64,000 nt of DNA, from the NCBI RefSeq assembly GCF_001013905.1, contig NZ_LN831790.1, forward strand, positions 186,001 to 250,000, given 5' to 3'. The translations under genes were made by a program, and so were the position numbers. This stretch comes from Streptomyces leeuwenhoekii. Its GTDB lineage: Bacteria > Actinomycetota > Actinomycetes > Streptomycetales > Streptomycetaceae. The notes beneath the pieces are model-generated. The model did no database searches and was not told the origin of the DNA. It saw only the letters and a list, made by a program, of their open reading frames with translations. Below, piece after piece: positions 52,036-60,557 of the stretch. The first letter of the stretch is position 1; each line of letters opens with the position of its first letter.

Positions 52036-53391
52036 TCAGGCGCAGTACTGCGCCTGCTTGCCGATCGACCGGTACATGCAGTCGGCGTTCTCCAGGAGTT
52101 GCAGCACCGCGTCGCGGTTGCGGGACGTCTCCCGCTCGATCACCTCGTCGGGCGGGTAGAACCCGCCGCCGGAACTGGACGACGGGTACATCTCGAAGGT
52201 GTACGAGAAGATCTTGTGCACACCCCAGAGGTAGTCGTTGATCGACCCGTCCGTGATGTACAGGTCGCTGGACTGCTGGGCGGTGTAGCCGTTGCTGGCG
52301 GCCATCTTCTGCCCCACCGCGGCGAAGGCGTTGCGGTCGTCCGCCGTCATGCCCGTCGTCGTGTCGGAGTAGGTGTAGCCGAACGGCCACAGCACCAGCT
52401 CGCTGTACGTGTGGAAGTCGATCCCCGCCTTGATCTGCTGGGTGCCGCCCACCACGCGGCTGCGCACGAAGTCGGCGACCACCTTGACCTCCTTGGCCGA
52501 CTCGCCCGCGGTGCCGCGGTAGGTGTCGGAGGACGGGGAGCTGGAGGAGCCGCCGCAGCAGCCCCAGCGGTAGTTCCAGTTGCGGTTCAGGTCGGTACCC
52601 ACGTACGAGGAGCCCGAGTTGGGCTGGCGGTTCTTGCGCCAGGAGCGGTAGGAACCGGTGGCGATGTCGTACTCGCCGCCGTCCGGGTTGAGGTCCGGGA
52701 TGATCCAGATCTCCCGGCCGTTCACCAGGTTGGTGACCCGGGAGTCGGTGCCGTAGTCGCTGGTCAGCTCGCGCAGCAGGTAGAGCGCCATTTCCACGGT
52801 GAGGTGCTCGCGGGCGTGCTGGTGGTGGGTGAACAGCACCTCCGGCTCGGCCTCGTCGGTGCCGACGTTGTCGCTGATCTTGACGGCGACGATGTTGCGG
52901 CCCTGGTACGAGGTGCCGATGACCCGCTGGGAGGCGATCTGCGGGTTGGCCTGGACGATCGAGTTGATCTCGCTCGTCATCTCCGCGTAGTTGTGGTAGC
53001 GGGAGTCGGCGGACGGGAAGTCCAGGGGGCGGGGATCGCCCTGGCCGGCGGACCGGTCGGGGACCGCGCCGAGCGGGGTGATGTCGTAGCCCAGCGCGCG
53101 CAGCTTGTCGATCTGGCCGGCGCGGCCGGAGACGACGACGCCGTGGCCGTGCACCTCGTCGACGGTCACGCCGGCGCGCTGCAGGGCGGTGCGGTCCTCG
53201 GCGGTGGAGCGCAGGTGGATCTCGTACTGGCGGACCTCGTCCGCCGCGGCCGCCGTCCCGCCGGTGCCGGCCGCCGGGGTGTCGTCGGCCGTCGCCGAGA
53301 CGGGGGCCGCGAGGGCGAGCGCCAGCAGGGCGGCGAGGGCGGCGGTGCGCCTGCGGCTGCGGGTGCCCGAGCCGCGGATGCGAAGTCGCAT
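52036..53391 (-). CDS. secreted zinc carboxypeptidase, M14 family
   Basis: The 451-residue preproprotein has a signal peptide ([20 protein letters not shown]), a propeptide (to about residue 120) and an M14 domain. Zinc ligands are in [12 protein letters not shown] (HxxE, near 192) and in [18 protein letters not shown] (near 325). The catalytic Glu is in FSYTFEMYP (near 400), and [17 protein letters not shown] is the substrate-Arg region. It should remove C-terminal residues from peptides outside the cell, as in Streptomyces carboxypeptidase T/SG-like enzymes. GGAGACTTC precedes the ATG at 53391. The gene ends at the strong hairpin. Confidence 0.93.
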   Translation of the reverse strand: MRLRIRGSGTRSRRRTAALAALLALALAAPVSATADDTPAAGTGGTAAAADEVRQYEIHLRSTAEDRTALQRAGVTVDEVHGHGVVVSGRAGQIDKLRALGYDITPLGAVPDRSAGQGDPRPLDFPSADSRYHNYAEMTSEINSIVQANPQIASQRVIGTSYQGRNIVAVKISDNVGTDEAEPEVLFTHHQHAREHLTVEMALYLLRELTSDYGTDSRVTNLVNGREIWIIPDLNPDGGEYDIATGSYRSWRKNRQPNSGSSYVGTDLNRNWNYRWGCCGGSSSSPSSDTYRGTAGESAKEVKVVADFVRSRVVGGTQQIKAGIDFHTYSELVLWPFGYTYSDTTTGMTADDRNAFAAVGQKMAASNGYTAQQSSDLYITDGSINDYLWGVHKIFSYTFEMYPSSSSGGGFYPPDEVIERETSRNRDAVLQLLENADCMYRSIGKQAQYCA

Positions 53392-53605
53392 GAAGTCTCC
53401 TTGTTTCTCCGGGAGTTCCGGGGTCTCCGGACGTGGGGAGTGGAGCGGGGGTGGTGCTTCGGCGCGACGTGTTGCGGGTGTGGCGCTCATCGTGGGCTGA
53501 TGGCATGCTCAGGTCAAGAGCGATATATGAGCATCCCTGTCCGGAAGCGGGCCCGGGTCAGCCACCGGGTCAGCCCCGGGGGGGAGCAGCCCACGAGTCG
53601 TCCGG

Positions 53606-53697
53606 CGGGGCCGGCCGTCCTCGAGGTCGTCCCGATGACGGTGTCCGGGAAGGTCCGCAAGGCCGAACTGCGGGAGGGGTGCACCGAGTCCGGGTGA
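53606..53697 (+). pseudogene. C-terminal remnant of an AMP-forming CoA synthetase
   Basis: The forward frame ending at 53697 reads AVLEVVPMTVSGKVRKAELRE, the final A10 motif (PxTxTGKxxK) of an acyl-CoA synthetase. The rest of the enzyme is missing; upstream bases are the promoter side of the carboxypeptidase gene. It differs from the remnant at 15802, so the two are not copies of one another. Confidence 0.65.
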
Positions 53698-53859
53698 CGG
53701 CCCCGCCGGCCGGGATTTCCGCCGGGAGCGCTTTCGAAAAGCCCGGTCCGTGTCTGTCCTGCGCCCGCACCGGAACCGTCGGCGCGGAACGGGCCGCGGA
53801 CACCCGACACACGCGCGCAGACCGCCGCAGCCGCAGCCGCACACGCGGAGTCCCCGCCT

Positions 53860-54415
53860 TGCCCGAGCAGACCACAGGGTGCCGCCCCACGCTGGAGGCC
53901 GTCGCGGCGCACGCCGGGGTGTCCCAGGCGACGGCCTCCCGGCTGGTCAACGGAGGCGCGGGGGCGCGCCCGCCGCTGGTCGACAAGGTGCGCAGGGCGG
54001 TCGTGGAACTGGGGTATGTGCCCCACCACGCGGCCGCCCGCTGGCGACCCGGCGCACCGGCGCGGTCACCGTGATCATCGCGGAGCCCGAGTTCCGAGTG
54101 TTCTCCGACTCCTACTTCGAGCAGTAGCTACGCGGCATCAGCCGTGAACTGACGGGACACACGCGCAGTTGATGCTGCACCGCCTGCCCCCCTGATCGCC
54201 CGCATCAGGGTCCCGGTCGTCTTCGGCGGCCGTCCGCCCACGGGGCCGGACCGGGCGGTGCCGTTCGTCGGCTGCGACAGCCACGGGGCGCCCGGGAGGA
54301 GGTGTGTCACCTGGGCTCCCTGGGGCGCAGGCACATCGCGCGCATCGCGGGCCCGCCGTGCCGTCGGTGGCGGTGGCCGTCGGAGTGCAGGAGAGTCCGT
54401 GCGCGGGTCGACGGG
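53860..54415 (+). pseudogene. LacI-family regulator, multiple frameshifts
   Basis: A LacI DNA-binding domain is clear (TLEAVAAHAGVSQATASRLV, then DKVRRAVVELGYVPHHAAA). The next expected piece (RTGAVTVIIAEPEF, FSDSYFEQ) is in another frame and meets a stop at 54127. Sugar-binding-domain pieces continue in further frames (IRVPVVFGGRPP, VPFVGCDSHG, then LGRRHIARIAG). The C-terminal half is gone; the next gene begins at 54418 on the other strand. The gene is dead. Confidence 0.8.
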
Positions 54416-54417
54416 GT

Positions 54418-54861
54418 TCACCACCAGGGGCAGCGCGGCAGACCCGGGTAGGGATCCTGGTCCGTCCACAGGTGGTTGGCGGGGATGGTGCCCCAGGCGT
54501 TGATCGACGGCATCTGCACCGTCTCCTCCCCCTGGGTGTAGTACCAGACGTTGTTGCCGCCCGGATGCGGCTCGCCCATGGTCCAGCAGACGAACCAGCT
54601 CGTCGTGCTGTTGAGCATGCCGGTCACGGGGGCCACGAACGAGGCGCGCGCGTACAGCTTGCCCGGGCTGTTCTCGCAGTACAGGTCCTTGGTGAAGGCG
54701 TTGCCGAGGGTGTCCTGGTGTGTCACGCCCTCACGGATGTGACACGTCCGCTGGTCGGGGGCGCCGACGGCGACGGAGGCCGTGGACAGCGCCGCTGTGG
54801 CCGCGAGCAGGAAGGCCCCGGCGACGGTGCGGGCTCTGCGGCCCGGCGTGGCCCGGGTCAT
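54418..54861 (-). CDS. small secreted cysteine-containing protein, paralog 1
   Basis: The 147-residue protein has a signal peptide (RTVAGAFLLAATAALSTASV). The mature domain has five cysteines: TCHIREGVTH, KDLYCENSPG, the block SWFVCWTMGEPHPGGNNVWY-YTQGE, and the C-terminal PGLPRCPWW. The pattern is shared with the two genes upstream. The second half (WYYTQG, then WGTIPANHLWTDQDPYPG) looks like a bacterial SH3-type fold. Its start overlaps the stop of paralog 2 by ATGA, so it is translationally coupled. Function unknown. Confidence 0.75.
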   Translation of the reverse strand: MTRATPGRRARTVAGAFLLAATAALSTASVAVGAPDQRTCHIREGVTHQDTLGNAFTKDLYCENSPGKLYARASFVAPVTGMLNSTTSWFVCWTMGEPHPGGNNVWYYTQGEETVQMPSINAWGTIPANHLWTDQDPYPGLPRCPWW

Positions 54862-55352
54862 GACCCGGTCTTCTGCTTCAGCGTGGGCACGCACGGCGGC
54901 AGGCCCGGGAAGGGGTCCTCCGCCGTCCACAGGTAGAAGGCGGGAACGTAGCCCCAGCCCTCGCGCAGGGGCCAGTTGAGGATGCGGTCGCCCTGCGTGT
55001 AGTACCAGATGCGGTTGCCGCCGGCGTGCAGTTCGCCGGTCTCCCAGCACACGAACCAGCTCAGCGTGGTGACGAGCTTGGCGACCACGGTGCCGTAGTT
55101 CTGCGGACTGGCGAAGACGTCCGCGACGGCGTTCTCGCAGTAGAGGTCCGTGGTGAAGGTCTGGCCGGTGTGGTCGGTGTGGGACACGCCGGTCCGGGTG
55201 TTGCAGATCCGCTGCGTCCCGGTCTCCTGCCCGGTGCCGGCCGCCGCCGGCGGTGCGGTCAGGGCCGTGGCCAGGGCGGCGGTGGCGGCGAGCAGGGCCC
55301 AGCGGCCCGTCCGGCGTCGTCCGCTTCTTCCGGCCGGCTCGTACGTGGTCAT
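54858..55352 (-). CDS. small secreted cysteine-containing protein, paralog 2
   Basis: The 164-residue protein has an Arg-rich start, a signal peptide (WALLAATAALATALTAPPAA), and the shared mature pattern: RICNTRTGVSH, TDLYCENAVAD, LSWFVCWETGELHAGGNRIW, YYTQGD, then WGYVPAFYLWTAEDPFPG and PCVPTLKQK. The C-terminal extension after the last Cys differs from its paralogs. GGGGGAGAC precedes the ATG. It is the middle gene of the three, 32 bases after paralog 3 and overlapping paralog 1. Identical gene order and close similarity point to local duplication. Confidence 0.75.
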   Translation of the reverse strand: MTTYEPAGRSGRRRTGRWALLAATAALATALTAPPAAAGTGQETGTQRICNTRTGVSHTDHTGQTFTTDLYCENAVADVFASPQNYGTVVAKLVTTLSWFVCWETGELHAGGNRIWYYTQGDRILNWPLREGWGYVPAFYLWTAEDPFPGLPPCVPTLKQKTGS

Positions 55353-55384
55353 GTCTCCCCCTCGGTGCCGCTGCTGTGGTCTCG

Positions 55385-55828
55385 TCATCCCCAGGGGCAC
55401 CTGGGCAGGCCGGGCGCCGGATGGGTGCCGGAGTACACCATCGAGGCCGGCAGGTAGCCCCATGCCTGGGTGGCGGGCCGGCTGACGACCTCGTCGCCCT
55501 GCGTGTAGTACCAGATGCTGTTGCCGTCGGCTTCTGCGCCGCCGAGCTTCCAGCAGACGAACCAGCTCCGGGTGGTGAGCATCCGCCCCACCACCGGGCT
55601 GGACGAGAAGGACTGGAGCCGTACGTCCCCCGGCGCGTTGTCACACACCACGTCGTGGTCGAACCACATGCCGGTCCAGTCGACGTGCTCGGACCCTTCC
55701 CGGGTCTGGCACGCGGTCGCGGCCGTGGCAGGGGCGCCGCCCGCCCAGGCGGTGCCGGGCACGGCAGCGGCGATCAGGGCCACGACCGCGCCGAGCACAC
55801 GCCGAACCCGGGTGCGTGATGTCCTCAT
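55385..55828 (-). CDS. small secreted cysteine-containing protein, paralog 3
   Basis: The 147-residue protein is the first gene of the three-gene unit. It has a signal peptide (VLGAVVALIAAAVPGTAWA), then ACQTREGSEHVDW, HDVVCDNAPGD, RSWFVCWKLGGAEADGNSIW, YYTQGD, WGYLPASMVYSG and PGLPRCPWG. The conserved blocks fall in the same order and spacing as in its neighbours, while sequences between them vary. ATG at 55828. The transcript probably begins in the 455-bp gap to the right. No enzyme motif is visible; binding or inhibitory roles are possible. Confidence 0.75.
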   Translation of the reverse strand: MRTSRTRVRRVLGAVVALIAAAVPGTAWAGGAPATAATACQTREGSEHVDWTGMWFDHDVVCDNAPGDVRLQSFSSSPVVGRMLTTRSWFVCWKLGGAEADGNSIWYYTQGDEVVSRPATQAWGYLPASMVYSGTHPAPGLPRCPWG

Positions 55829-55991
55829 GGCTGTCCCTCGGGAGTGCTGGCCGGTCCCCGGGGGGACCGGCGTGGCGGGCGGATCGGCGCAGCGCGCCGG
55901 TCCGGGCCCCCTCGTTGCTCGGCCATTCTGGCCGGACGCCCTGATATGCAGCTGACACTCGCCTGACGATCATCATCCGGCGGCGTTGCTG

Positions 55992-56023
55992 ACCGCGGCA
56001 GCCGCTTGGCGGGCTGCCGCGGT
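55992..56023. terminator. hairpin between hydrolase and triplet genes
   Basis: ACCGCGGCAGCC (55992-56003) and GGCTGCCGCGGT (56012-56023) form a perfect 12-bp stem with an 8-base loop. It may be a backup terminator for the polyester hydrolase transcript. Confidence 0.6.
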
Positions 56024-56254
56024 AGCCCGCCCCCGCCGGTCAGCCGCGGATCCTCCGCCTGGCCCCGGCCACCGGCTCGTCGGTCAGCCGGTCGTCCGCG
56101 GCCTTCGCCGGCGCACCCGAGCGGGTGCGCCGGCTCCGCGCTCACCCGGTCATCGACGGCTCCTGCGTGATCGGGAGTCGCACCGAGGGCGCAGTCCCCC
56201 TGGGGGGAGTTCGCACGGGGTCCACCGGTGGGCGCGCAGGGCGGAGTCGGCCGG

Positions 56255-56276
56255 GCCGGGTCCGGGCGGACCCGGC
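56255..56276. terminator. hairpin just after the polyester hydrolase gene
   Basis: GCCGGGTCC (56255-56263) and GGACCCGGC (56268-56276) form a perfect 9-bp stem with a 4-base loop, 10 bases past the stop of the minus-strand hydrolase gene. Confidence 0.65.
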
Positions 56277-56286
56277 GGGACCGCGG

Positions 56287-57225
56287 TCAGGAGGTGTGCG
56301 GACAGTTGCCGCGGTACTCCTCGATGGTCAGGCTCGGCCGCGGCAGCGGGCACAGGAACTGCTCGTAGCGGGTGTCATTGTCGATGAACCGCTTCAGCCA
56401 GCTGATGCTGTACTTCGCGATCGTGGTGTTCGAGCTGTTCGGTGTGAAGTGGGAGGCGTTGTTCAATTCCAGGTAAGCCCGGTCGAGTGAGCTCGGCAGG
56501 CTCTGGTAGAACGGCTCGGAGTGCGAGGACACCGGGGCGATGGAGTCGCCGTCCGCTCCGACGACCAGCGTCGGGGTTTCGATCTCGGGCCAGGTCTTGT
56601 CGAGGTTCCATGCGGTCAACGGAATCGCCGCCTGCAGGGACGGCCGGCTCTTGGCTGCCTCCAGTGCGCCGCCGCCGCCCATGGAGTGGCCCATCACGCC
56701 GAGGCGGGTGGCGTCGATGCGGGTGCGGACGCTGCTGCGCTCGGTGAGGTAGTCCAGCGCGGCCAGGAGCTGGCGACCGCGGCTGGCGGGCTGGTCGGAG
56801 GTGGTGTTGGTGTCGATGGTGAAGACGACGAAGCCCTGGGAGGCCAGTCGTGGCCCGAGCCAGGCGATGGAGGACTGCCGTGCGGTGTACCCGGGGGAGA
56901 TCGCCACGGCGCCGAAGGTGCCGTCGGCGGTGCTTGTGGGGTAGTAGATCGTGCCACCGCCGAAGCCGGTGACGGACAGCGAGGAGACGGAGGCCTGGGA
57001 GACGGCGTACGGACCGCGTGAGGCTTCTATGCTCGCGGTGGTCGGGGCAGGTCCGCGCTCGTAGGGGTTCTCCGCGGCGCCGGCGCTCGGGGAGAGTGTG
57101 GTGGTCAGTCCCGCGATGGCGGCCAGGCCGGCGGTCAGCGCGCCATAACGGCGTCGGCGGTGGCTGCGGGGACCGGGCGCGCCGGAAGTGGCACCGGACG
57201 CAGGTCGGCGGGCGAAGAGCTGCAC
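56287..57225 (-). CDS. secreted polyester hydrolase of the cutinase/PETase type
   Basis: The 312-residue alpha/beta hydrolase has a signal peptide ([20 protein letters not shown]). The mature start [20 protein letters not shown] is typical of actinomycete cutinases and type I PET hydrolases. The catalytic Ser is in [14 protein letters not shown], the Asp in [12 protein letters not shown], and the His in [14 protein letters not shown]. The oxyanion-hole segment [13 protein letters not shown] carries the Tyr of the aromatic clamp. Two cysteines near the end (FLCPLPRP and YRGNCPHTS) fit the single C-terminal disulfide. It should cleave ester bonds of cutin or suberin; activity on PET is possible but not shown. 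GTG start with AAAGGAA upstream. Confidence 0.9.
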   Translation of the reverse strand: MQLFARRPASGATSGAPGPRSHRRRRYGALTAGLAAIAGLTTTLSPSAGAAENPYERGPAPTTASIEASRGPYAVSQASVSSLSVTGFGGGTIYYPTSTADGTFGAVAISPGYTARQSSIAWLGPRLASQGFVVFTIDTNTTSDQPASRGRQLLAALDYLTERSSVRTRIDATRLGVMGHSMGGGGALEAAKSRPSLQAAIPLTAWNLDKTWPEIETPTLVVGADGDSIAPVSSHSEPFYQSLPSSLDRAYLELNNASHFTPNSSNTTIAKYSISWLKRFIDNDTRYEQFLCPLPRPSLTIEEYRGNCPHTS

Positions 57226-57574
57226 GCATGTTCCTTTCGCTTGACGGACGGCAGCCAGGACGGAACGGCACCGCGGGCAGTGCCGAATCGCCCGCGGCTG
57301 ACTCGTGTCACCGGCTGGCCGCCATTCATCGGAGACCGGAAATATAAAGGGGAAAGCGCGGTGCGGTCACGCATGCCGTGGCCGGCCCTCGGCCGGATGA
57401 CGGCCAGTCGGAATCCAGATGGCCGGATGGTTGCCGAACACCCCCGGCTCGCACAGCGTGGCCTCCCGGCTCGAACCGCCGCCCGGCTCCTCAACCCATC
57501 GGCAACACACCAGGTCAGCCGCCGCCCCGTACACCAACAGCCCCCTCCGAGCGTCAAGATCCTAGGATCTGCGC
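57226..57574. other. divergent gap, polyester hydrolase / VOC gene
   Basis: This 349-bp stretch should hold both promoters. Frames are short. A piece near 57340-57355 (GAAATATAAAGGGGAAA) is unusually A/T-rich and could belong to the hydrolase promoter. The palindrome listed at 57557-57570 lies at the right end. Confidence 0.45.
57557..57570 (+). promoter_or_regulatory. 14-bp palindrome containing a perfect -10 box
   Basis: AGATCCTAGGATCT is a perfect palindrome ending 4 bases before the VOC start codon. It includes TAGGAT (57563-57568), the best actinomycete -10 form. That spacing would put transcription start at or next to the ATG, so the mRNA may be leaderless. No clear -35 is seen. Confidence 0.5.
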
Positions 57575-58312
57575 ATGCCAACAAGACTCGTGCAGATCAA
57601 TATGAAGGCCCAGGACGACTCCGTGCTCGGCCGGTTCTGGGCGGAGGCACTCGGCTGGGGTATCGAGAGCGAGGCGCCCGGCGTCACCAACCTCGAGCCC
57701 GTGGGCTTCGCCTACCCCGACCCCACCGCCGTCTGCATCGACCTCGTCGCCCGACCGGAACCGAAAACGGTGAAGAACCGGGTGCACATCGATCTGGCCA
57801 CCACCTCGACCGCCCATCAGGCGGAGTTGGTCGCGCGCCTGCAGGACCTCGGTGCGACGCTCGCCGACGTGGGTCAGGGCGATGTCCCCTGGACGGTCAT
57901 GGCAGACCCGGAGGGCAACGAGTTCTGCGTCCTGGAGCCCCGCCCGATCTACCGGGACACCGGGCCGATCGCCGCCGTGGTGGTCGACTGCGCCGACCCG
58001 CGGGCGATGGCCCGGTTCTGGGGCGAGGCGATGGACTGGACGCTGCACGAGGTCACCGACAGCCACGCGACCATGCGCTCCGCCGAGGGCGTCGGCCCCT
58101 ACCTGGAGTTCGTGCGCACCCCCGACACCAAGAGCGTGTGGAACCGCGTCCACCTCGACGTCTGCCCCTACCCCGGTGACGACCTGGCGGCAGAGGCAGC
58201 CCGGCTGCGTGCCCTGGGCGCCACCGACCCCGGTATCGACCAGTCCGCGATCTCCTGGACGGTTCTGGCCGACCCGGAGGGCAACGAGTTCTGCCTCCTC
58301 AGCCCTCGCTGA
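57575..58312 (+). CDS. VOC-family protein with two glyoxalase-like domains
   Basis: The 245-residue cytoplasmic protein has two tandem glyoxalase-like halves with the same plan. The first (about 1-118) runs from DSVLGRFWAEALGWGIESE through VKNRVHIDLATTS to WTVMADPEGNEFCVLEP. The second (about 130-245) runs from RAMARFWGEAMDWTLHEV through VWNRVHLDVCPY to WTVLADPEGNEFCLLSP. VOC proteins bind metals and include lyases, dioxygenases and resistance binders; the HxD and EF positions fit metal or ligand contact. The substrate is unknown. It stands alone, with a strong hairpin downstream. Confidence 0.85.
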   Translation: MPTRLVQINMKAQDDSVLGRFWAEALGWGIESEAPGVTNLEPVGFAYPDPTAVCIDLVARPEPKTVKNRVHIDLATTSTAHQAELVARLQDLGATLADVGQGDVPWTVMADPEGNEFCVLEPRPIYRDTGPIAAVVVDCADPRAMARFWGEAMDWTLHEVTDSHATMRSAEGVGPYLEFVRTPDTKSVWNRVHLDVCPYPGDDLAAEAARLRALGATDPGIDQSAISWTVLADPEGNEFCLLSPR

Positions 58313-58478
58313 CCTTGAGCAGCGGCTCCGGCCGTTCGCGGGTCAACGGCGAAGACCGCGTGACGTTCAGCGAATCCCGCCGGAGACGGAGACGGCGTCC
58401 CCGGGGCCCAGCGCGCGTCCCCGGCGCCCTGGACAGTCCGTCCCGCCCCTGGATCTGGCTGTCCATCGCGCGGCCGTT

Positions 58479-58526
58479 GCTGCGGGCCTCCAGCGGGGTC
58501 CACCGCCCCCGCTGGAGGCCCGCAGC
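58479..58526. terminator. 20-bp perfect hairpin after the VOC gene
   Basis: Arms at 58479-58498 and 58507-58526 are perfect 20-bp inverted copies (GCTGCGGGCCTCCAGCGGGG on the left) with an 8-base loop. It lies between two genes on the same strand, 166 bases after the VOC stop and 57 before the ZIP start. Confidence 0.8.
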
Positions 58527-58582
58527 GCCATCGCTGGTGCCACCGGCTGGTGACGGGGCCGGCGCCGGGTACTCCCGGGATC

Positions 58583-59344
58583 ATGACAGAGGTGGTTCAG
58601 GCGGGCCTGTGGGGGCTCGTAGCAGGTTCGGCGCTGCTCCTGGGGGCGGTGGCGGGGTACGGGCTGCGGGTGCCGCAGAAGGTGATCGCGACGGTGATGG
58701 CCTTCGGGGCCGGGGTGCTGCTGTCGGCGGTCAGCTTCGAGCTGGTCGGGGAGGCGTACGAGCAGGGAGGGCTGACCCCCGCGGCGGTCGGCACGCTGGC
58801 CGGCGCCGTGGCCTACACCGCGGGCAACATGTGGCTGGCCCGCCGCGGCGCCCGGCACCGCAAGCACTCCGGTCACCGGCAGGACCGGGCGCAGCCTTCC
58901 GAGGGGCAGCAGAGCGGTTCGGGTCTCGCGCTGGCTTTCGGGGCGCTGCTCGACGGCGTTCCGGAGTCGGCGGTCATCGGTGTGAGCCTGCTCGACGGCG
59001 GAGCGGTGAGCCTGGTGACCGTGGCGGCGGTGTTCATCAGCAACGTTCCCGAAGGGCTGTCCAGTTCGGCGGGGATGAAGAAGGCGGGCCGCGGCAAGGC
59101 GTACGTCTTCGGGGTGTGGGGGGCCATCGCCGCGGCGAGCACCCTGTCGGCAGTCCTCGGCTACACCGTGGTCGGCGGGTTCTCCCCGGCGGTGATCGCC
59201 GCCGTGACCGCGGTGGCCGCCGGAGCGATCCTCGCGATGATCGCCGACACGATGATCCCCGAGGCGTTCGAGGACGCTCATCTGGCCATCGGGCTGGTCA
59301 CGGTGAGCGGTTTCCTGGTCTCCTTCGCGCTCTCCCACGCCTGA
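58583..59344 (+). CDS. ZIP-family divalent metal transporter
   Basis: The 253-residue integral membrane protein has about eight helices (VQAGLWGLVAGSALLLGAVA, VIATVMAFGAGVLLSAVSFE and others). A polar His-rich loop (ARHRKHSGHRQDRAQ) lies between the third and fourth, where ZIP proteins bind metal. The transport-helix signatures are LLDGVPESAVIGVSL and FISNVPEGLSSSAGM. ZIP proteins import zinc or other divalent metals. The ATG at 58583 has only a short GGGA before it. No Zur site was recognised upstream; the 20-bp hairpin lies there instead. Confidence 0.85.
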   Translation: MTEVVQAGLWGLVAGSALLLGAVAGYGLRVPQKVIATVMAFGAGVLLSAVSFELVGEAYEQGGLTPAAVGTLAGAVAYTAGNMWLARRGARHRKHSGHRQDRAQPSEGQQSGSGLALAFGALLDGVPESAVIGVSLLDGGAVSLVTVAAVFISNVPEGLSSSAGMKKAGRGKAYVFGVWGAIAAASTLSAVLGYTVVGGFSPAVIAAVTAVAAGAILAMIADTMIPEAFEDAHLAIGLVTVSGFLVSFALSHA

Positions 59345-59349
59345 CGGTG

Positions 59350-59640
59350 TCACCCGGTGCCGGACCGGCCACTGCCGGAGGCGGCGGCCCCGCCGAACGT
59401 GAGGCCGGGCCCCCGCGCCGGAGGGCCAGGCCGGCCGCCCGGCTGTTCGTCGTGGGCGTCGGACCGCTGCTGCGCCGGGACGGGCCGCCGGCGGCCGCGG
59501 ACCCGGTCGCCGGCGGATCCCGCGGCGCCGCGTACGACCGCGCCAGCCGTGGTGCGCAGCAGCTGGAGCAGCGGCCGGGGCGGCAGAGCGGGACGGATCT
59601 CCTGCGGCGTGAAGCCCTCCAGCAGCATCCACGCGGCCAC
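59350..59640 (-). CDS. short hypothetical protein, convergent with the ZIP gene
   Basis: The 96-residue frame (GTG start) begins with a convincing helical segment (AAWMLLEGFTPQEIRPALPP, then LLQLLRTTAGAVV) and ends in an Arg/Gly/Pro-rich tail. The frame is open further upstream (EDQPHANTLRVAA), so the true start may be nearer 59700. There is no clear ribosome binding site and no known family. It could be a small conserved actinomycete protein or a fragment of one. Confidence 0.4.
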   Translation of the reverse strand: MAAWMLLEGFTPQEIRPALPPRPLLQLLRTTAGAVVRGAAGSAGDRVRGRRRPVPAQQRSDAHDEQPGGRPGPPARGPGLTFGGAAASGSGRSGTG

Positions 59641-59762
59641 CCGGAGCGTGTTCGCGTGCGGCTGATCTTCGCTGCTCCGTCCGGGTCTGTCGCTAGCGTG
59701 ACCAGGACAGCGGCCGGGCTTCCCCCGGCAGTGGAGGAAGGGCAGCGAAGGGTGCAGACGAC

Positions 59763-60557
59763 ATGACGTTCACTCGCTGGGAGGACCGGTCCGTCATCGT
59801 GACCGGAGGTACGCGGGGGATCGGGCTCGGTATCGCCGAACTCTTCGCCCGGCAGGGCGCCGGCGTGTTGCTCACGGGCCGGGACGAGGAGGCGGCCCGC
59901 AAGGTGGCGGACGGCCTCGCCCGGGCCACGGGCGGGCGGGTCGCGGGCATGGGCGTGGACGTGCGGCGGCCCGGAGAGATCGAGGAGATGGCAGCCGAGG
60001 CCGAACGGCGGTACGGCGGGATCGATGTGCTCTGCGCCAACGCCGGGATCTTCCCGGAACGTCCGCTGCGCGAGCTGACCGCCGAGGACGTGGACGAGGT
60101 CCTGGACGTCAACCTCCGGGGCTCCATCCTGTCGGTGCGGGCCTGTCTGCCCGCGATGGAACGGGCCGGCCGCGGCCGGATCGTTCTGACCTCCTCGATC
60201 ACCGGCCCGACCACTGGCTACACGGGGTGGTCCCACTACGGGGCCAGCAAGGCGGGCCAGCTGGGTTTCCTGCGCGGCGCGGCCCTGGAGCTGGCGCCGT
60301 ACGGCATCACGGTCAATGCCGTCCTGCCCGGAAACGTCCGCACCGAAGGGCTGACCGACCTCGGGCCGGACTACCTGCGCCGGATGACCGCCTCCATCCC
60401 GCTGGGACGGCTCGGTGAGACCGCCGACATCGCACACGCCGTGCTCTTCCTCGCCTCCGACGAAGCCTCCTTCGTCACCGGCCAGACCCTCACCGTCGAC
60501 GGCGGCCAGACCCTCCCCGAGTCCCTGGACGCCTTCGCTGCCCCCACCAACCCCTGA
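59763..60557 (+). CDS. SDR-family oxidoreductase, FabG-like
   Basis: This 264-residue classical SDR has TGGTRGIGLGIAELF (cofactor loop, about residue 16), MGVDVRRPGEIEEM, LCANAGIFPE (NAG motif, about 95), the catalytic Ser in LTSSITGPTTGYTG and the YxxxK in YGASKAGQ (about 160). The NAVLPGNVRTEG and ASFVTGQTLTVDGGQ ends are typical of 3-oxoacyl-ACP reductase-like enzymes. A stand-alone copy far from fatty-acid genes is more likely a general alcohol or ketone reductase. GCAGACG-type bases before the ATG give only a weak Shine-Dalgarno. Confidence 0.88.
   Translation: MTFTRWEDRSVIVTGGTRGIGLGIAELFARQGAGVLLTGRDEEAARKVADGLARATGGRVAGMGVDVRRPGEIEEMAAEAERRYGGIDVLCANAGIFPERPLRELTAEDVDEVLDVNLRGSILSVRACLPAMERAGRGRIVLTSSITGPTTGYTGWSHYGASKAGQLGFLRGAALELAPYGITVNAVLPGNVRTEGLTDLGPDYLRRMTASIPLGRLGETADIAHAVLFLASDEASFVTGQTLTVDGGQTLPESLDAFAAPTNP

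Larger units (their letters stand above)
55829..56286. other. gap between polyester hydrolase and triplet genes, with two hairpins
   Basis: No gene is supported. It should hold the promoter of the three-gene unit at its left end and the end of the hydrolase transcript at its right end. Two perfect hairpins (55992-56023 and 56255-56276) are listed separately. Confidence 0.5.
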
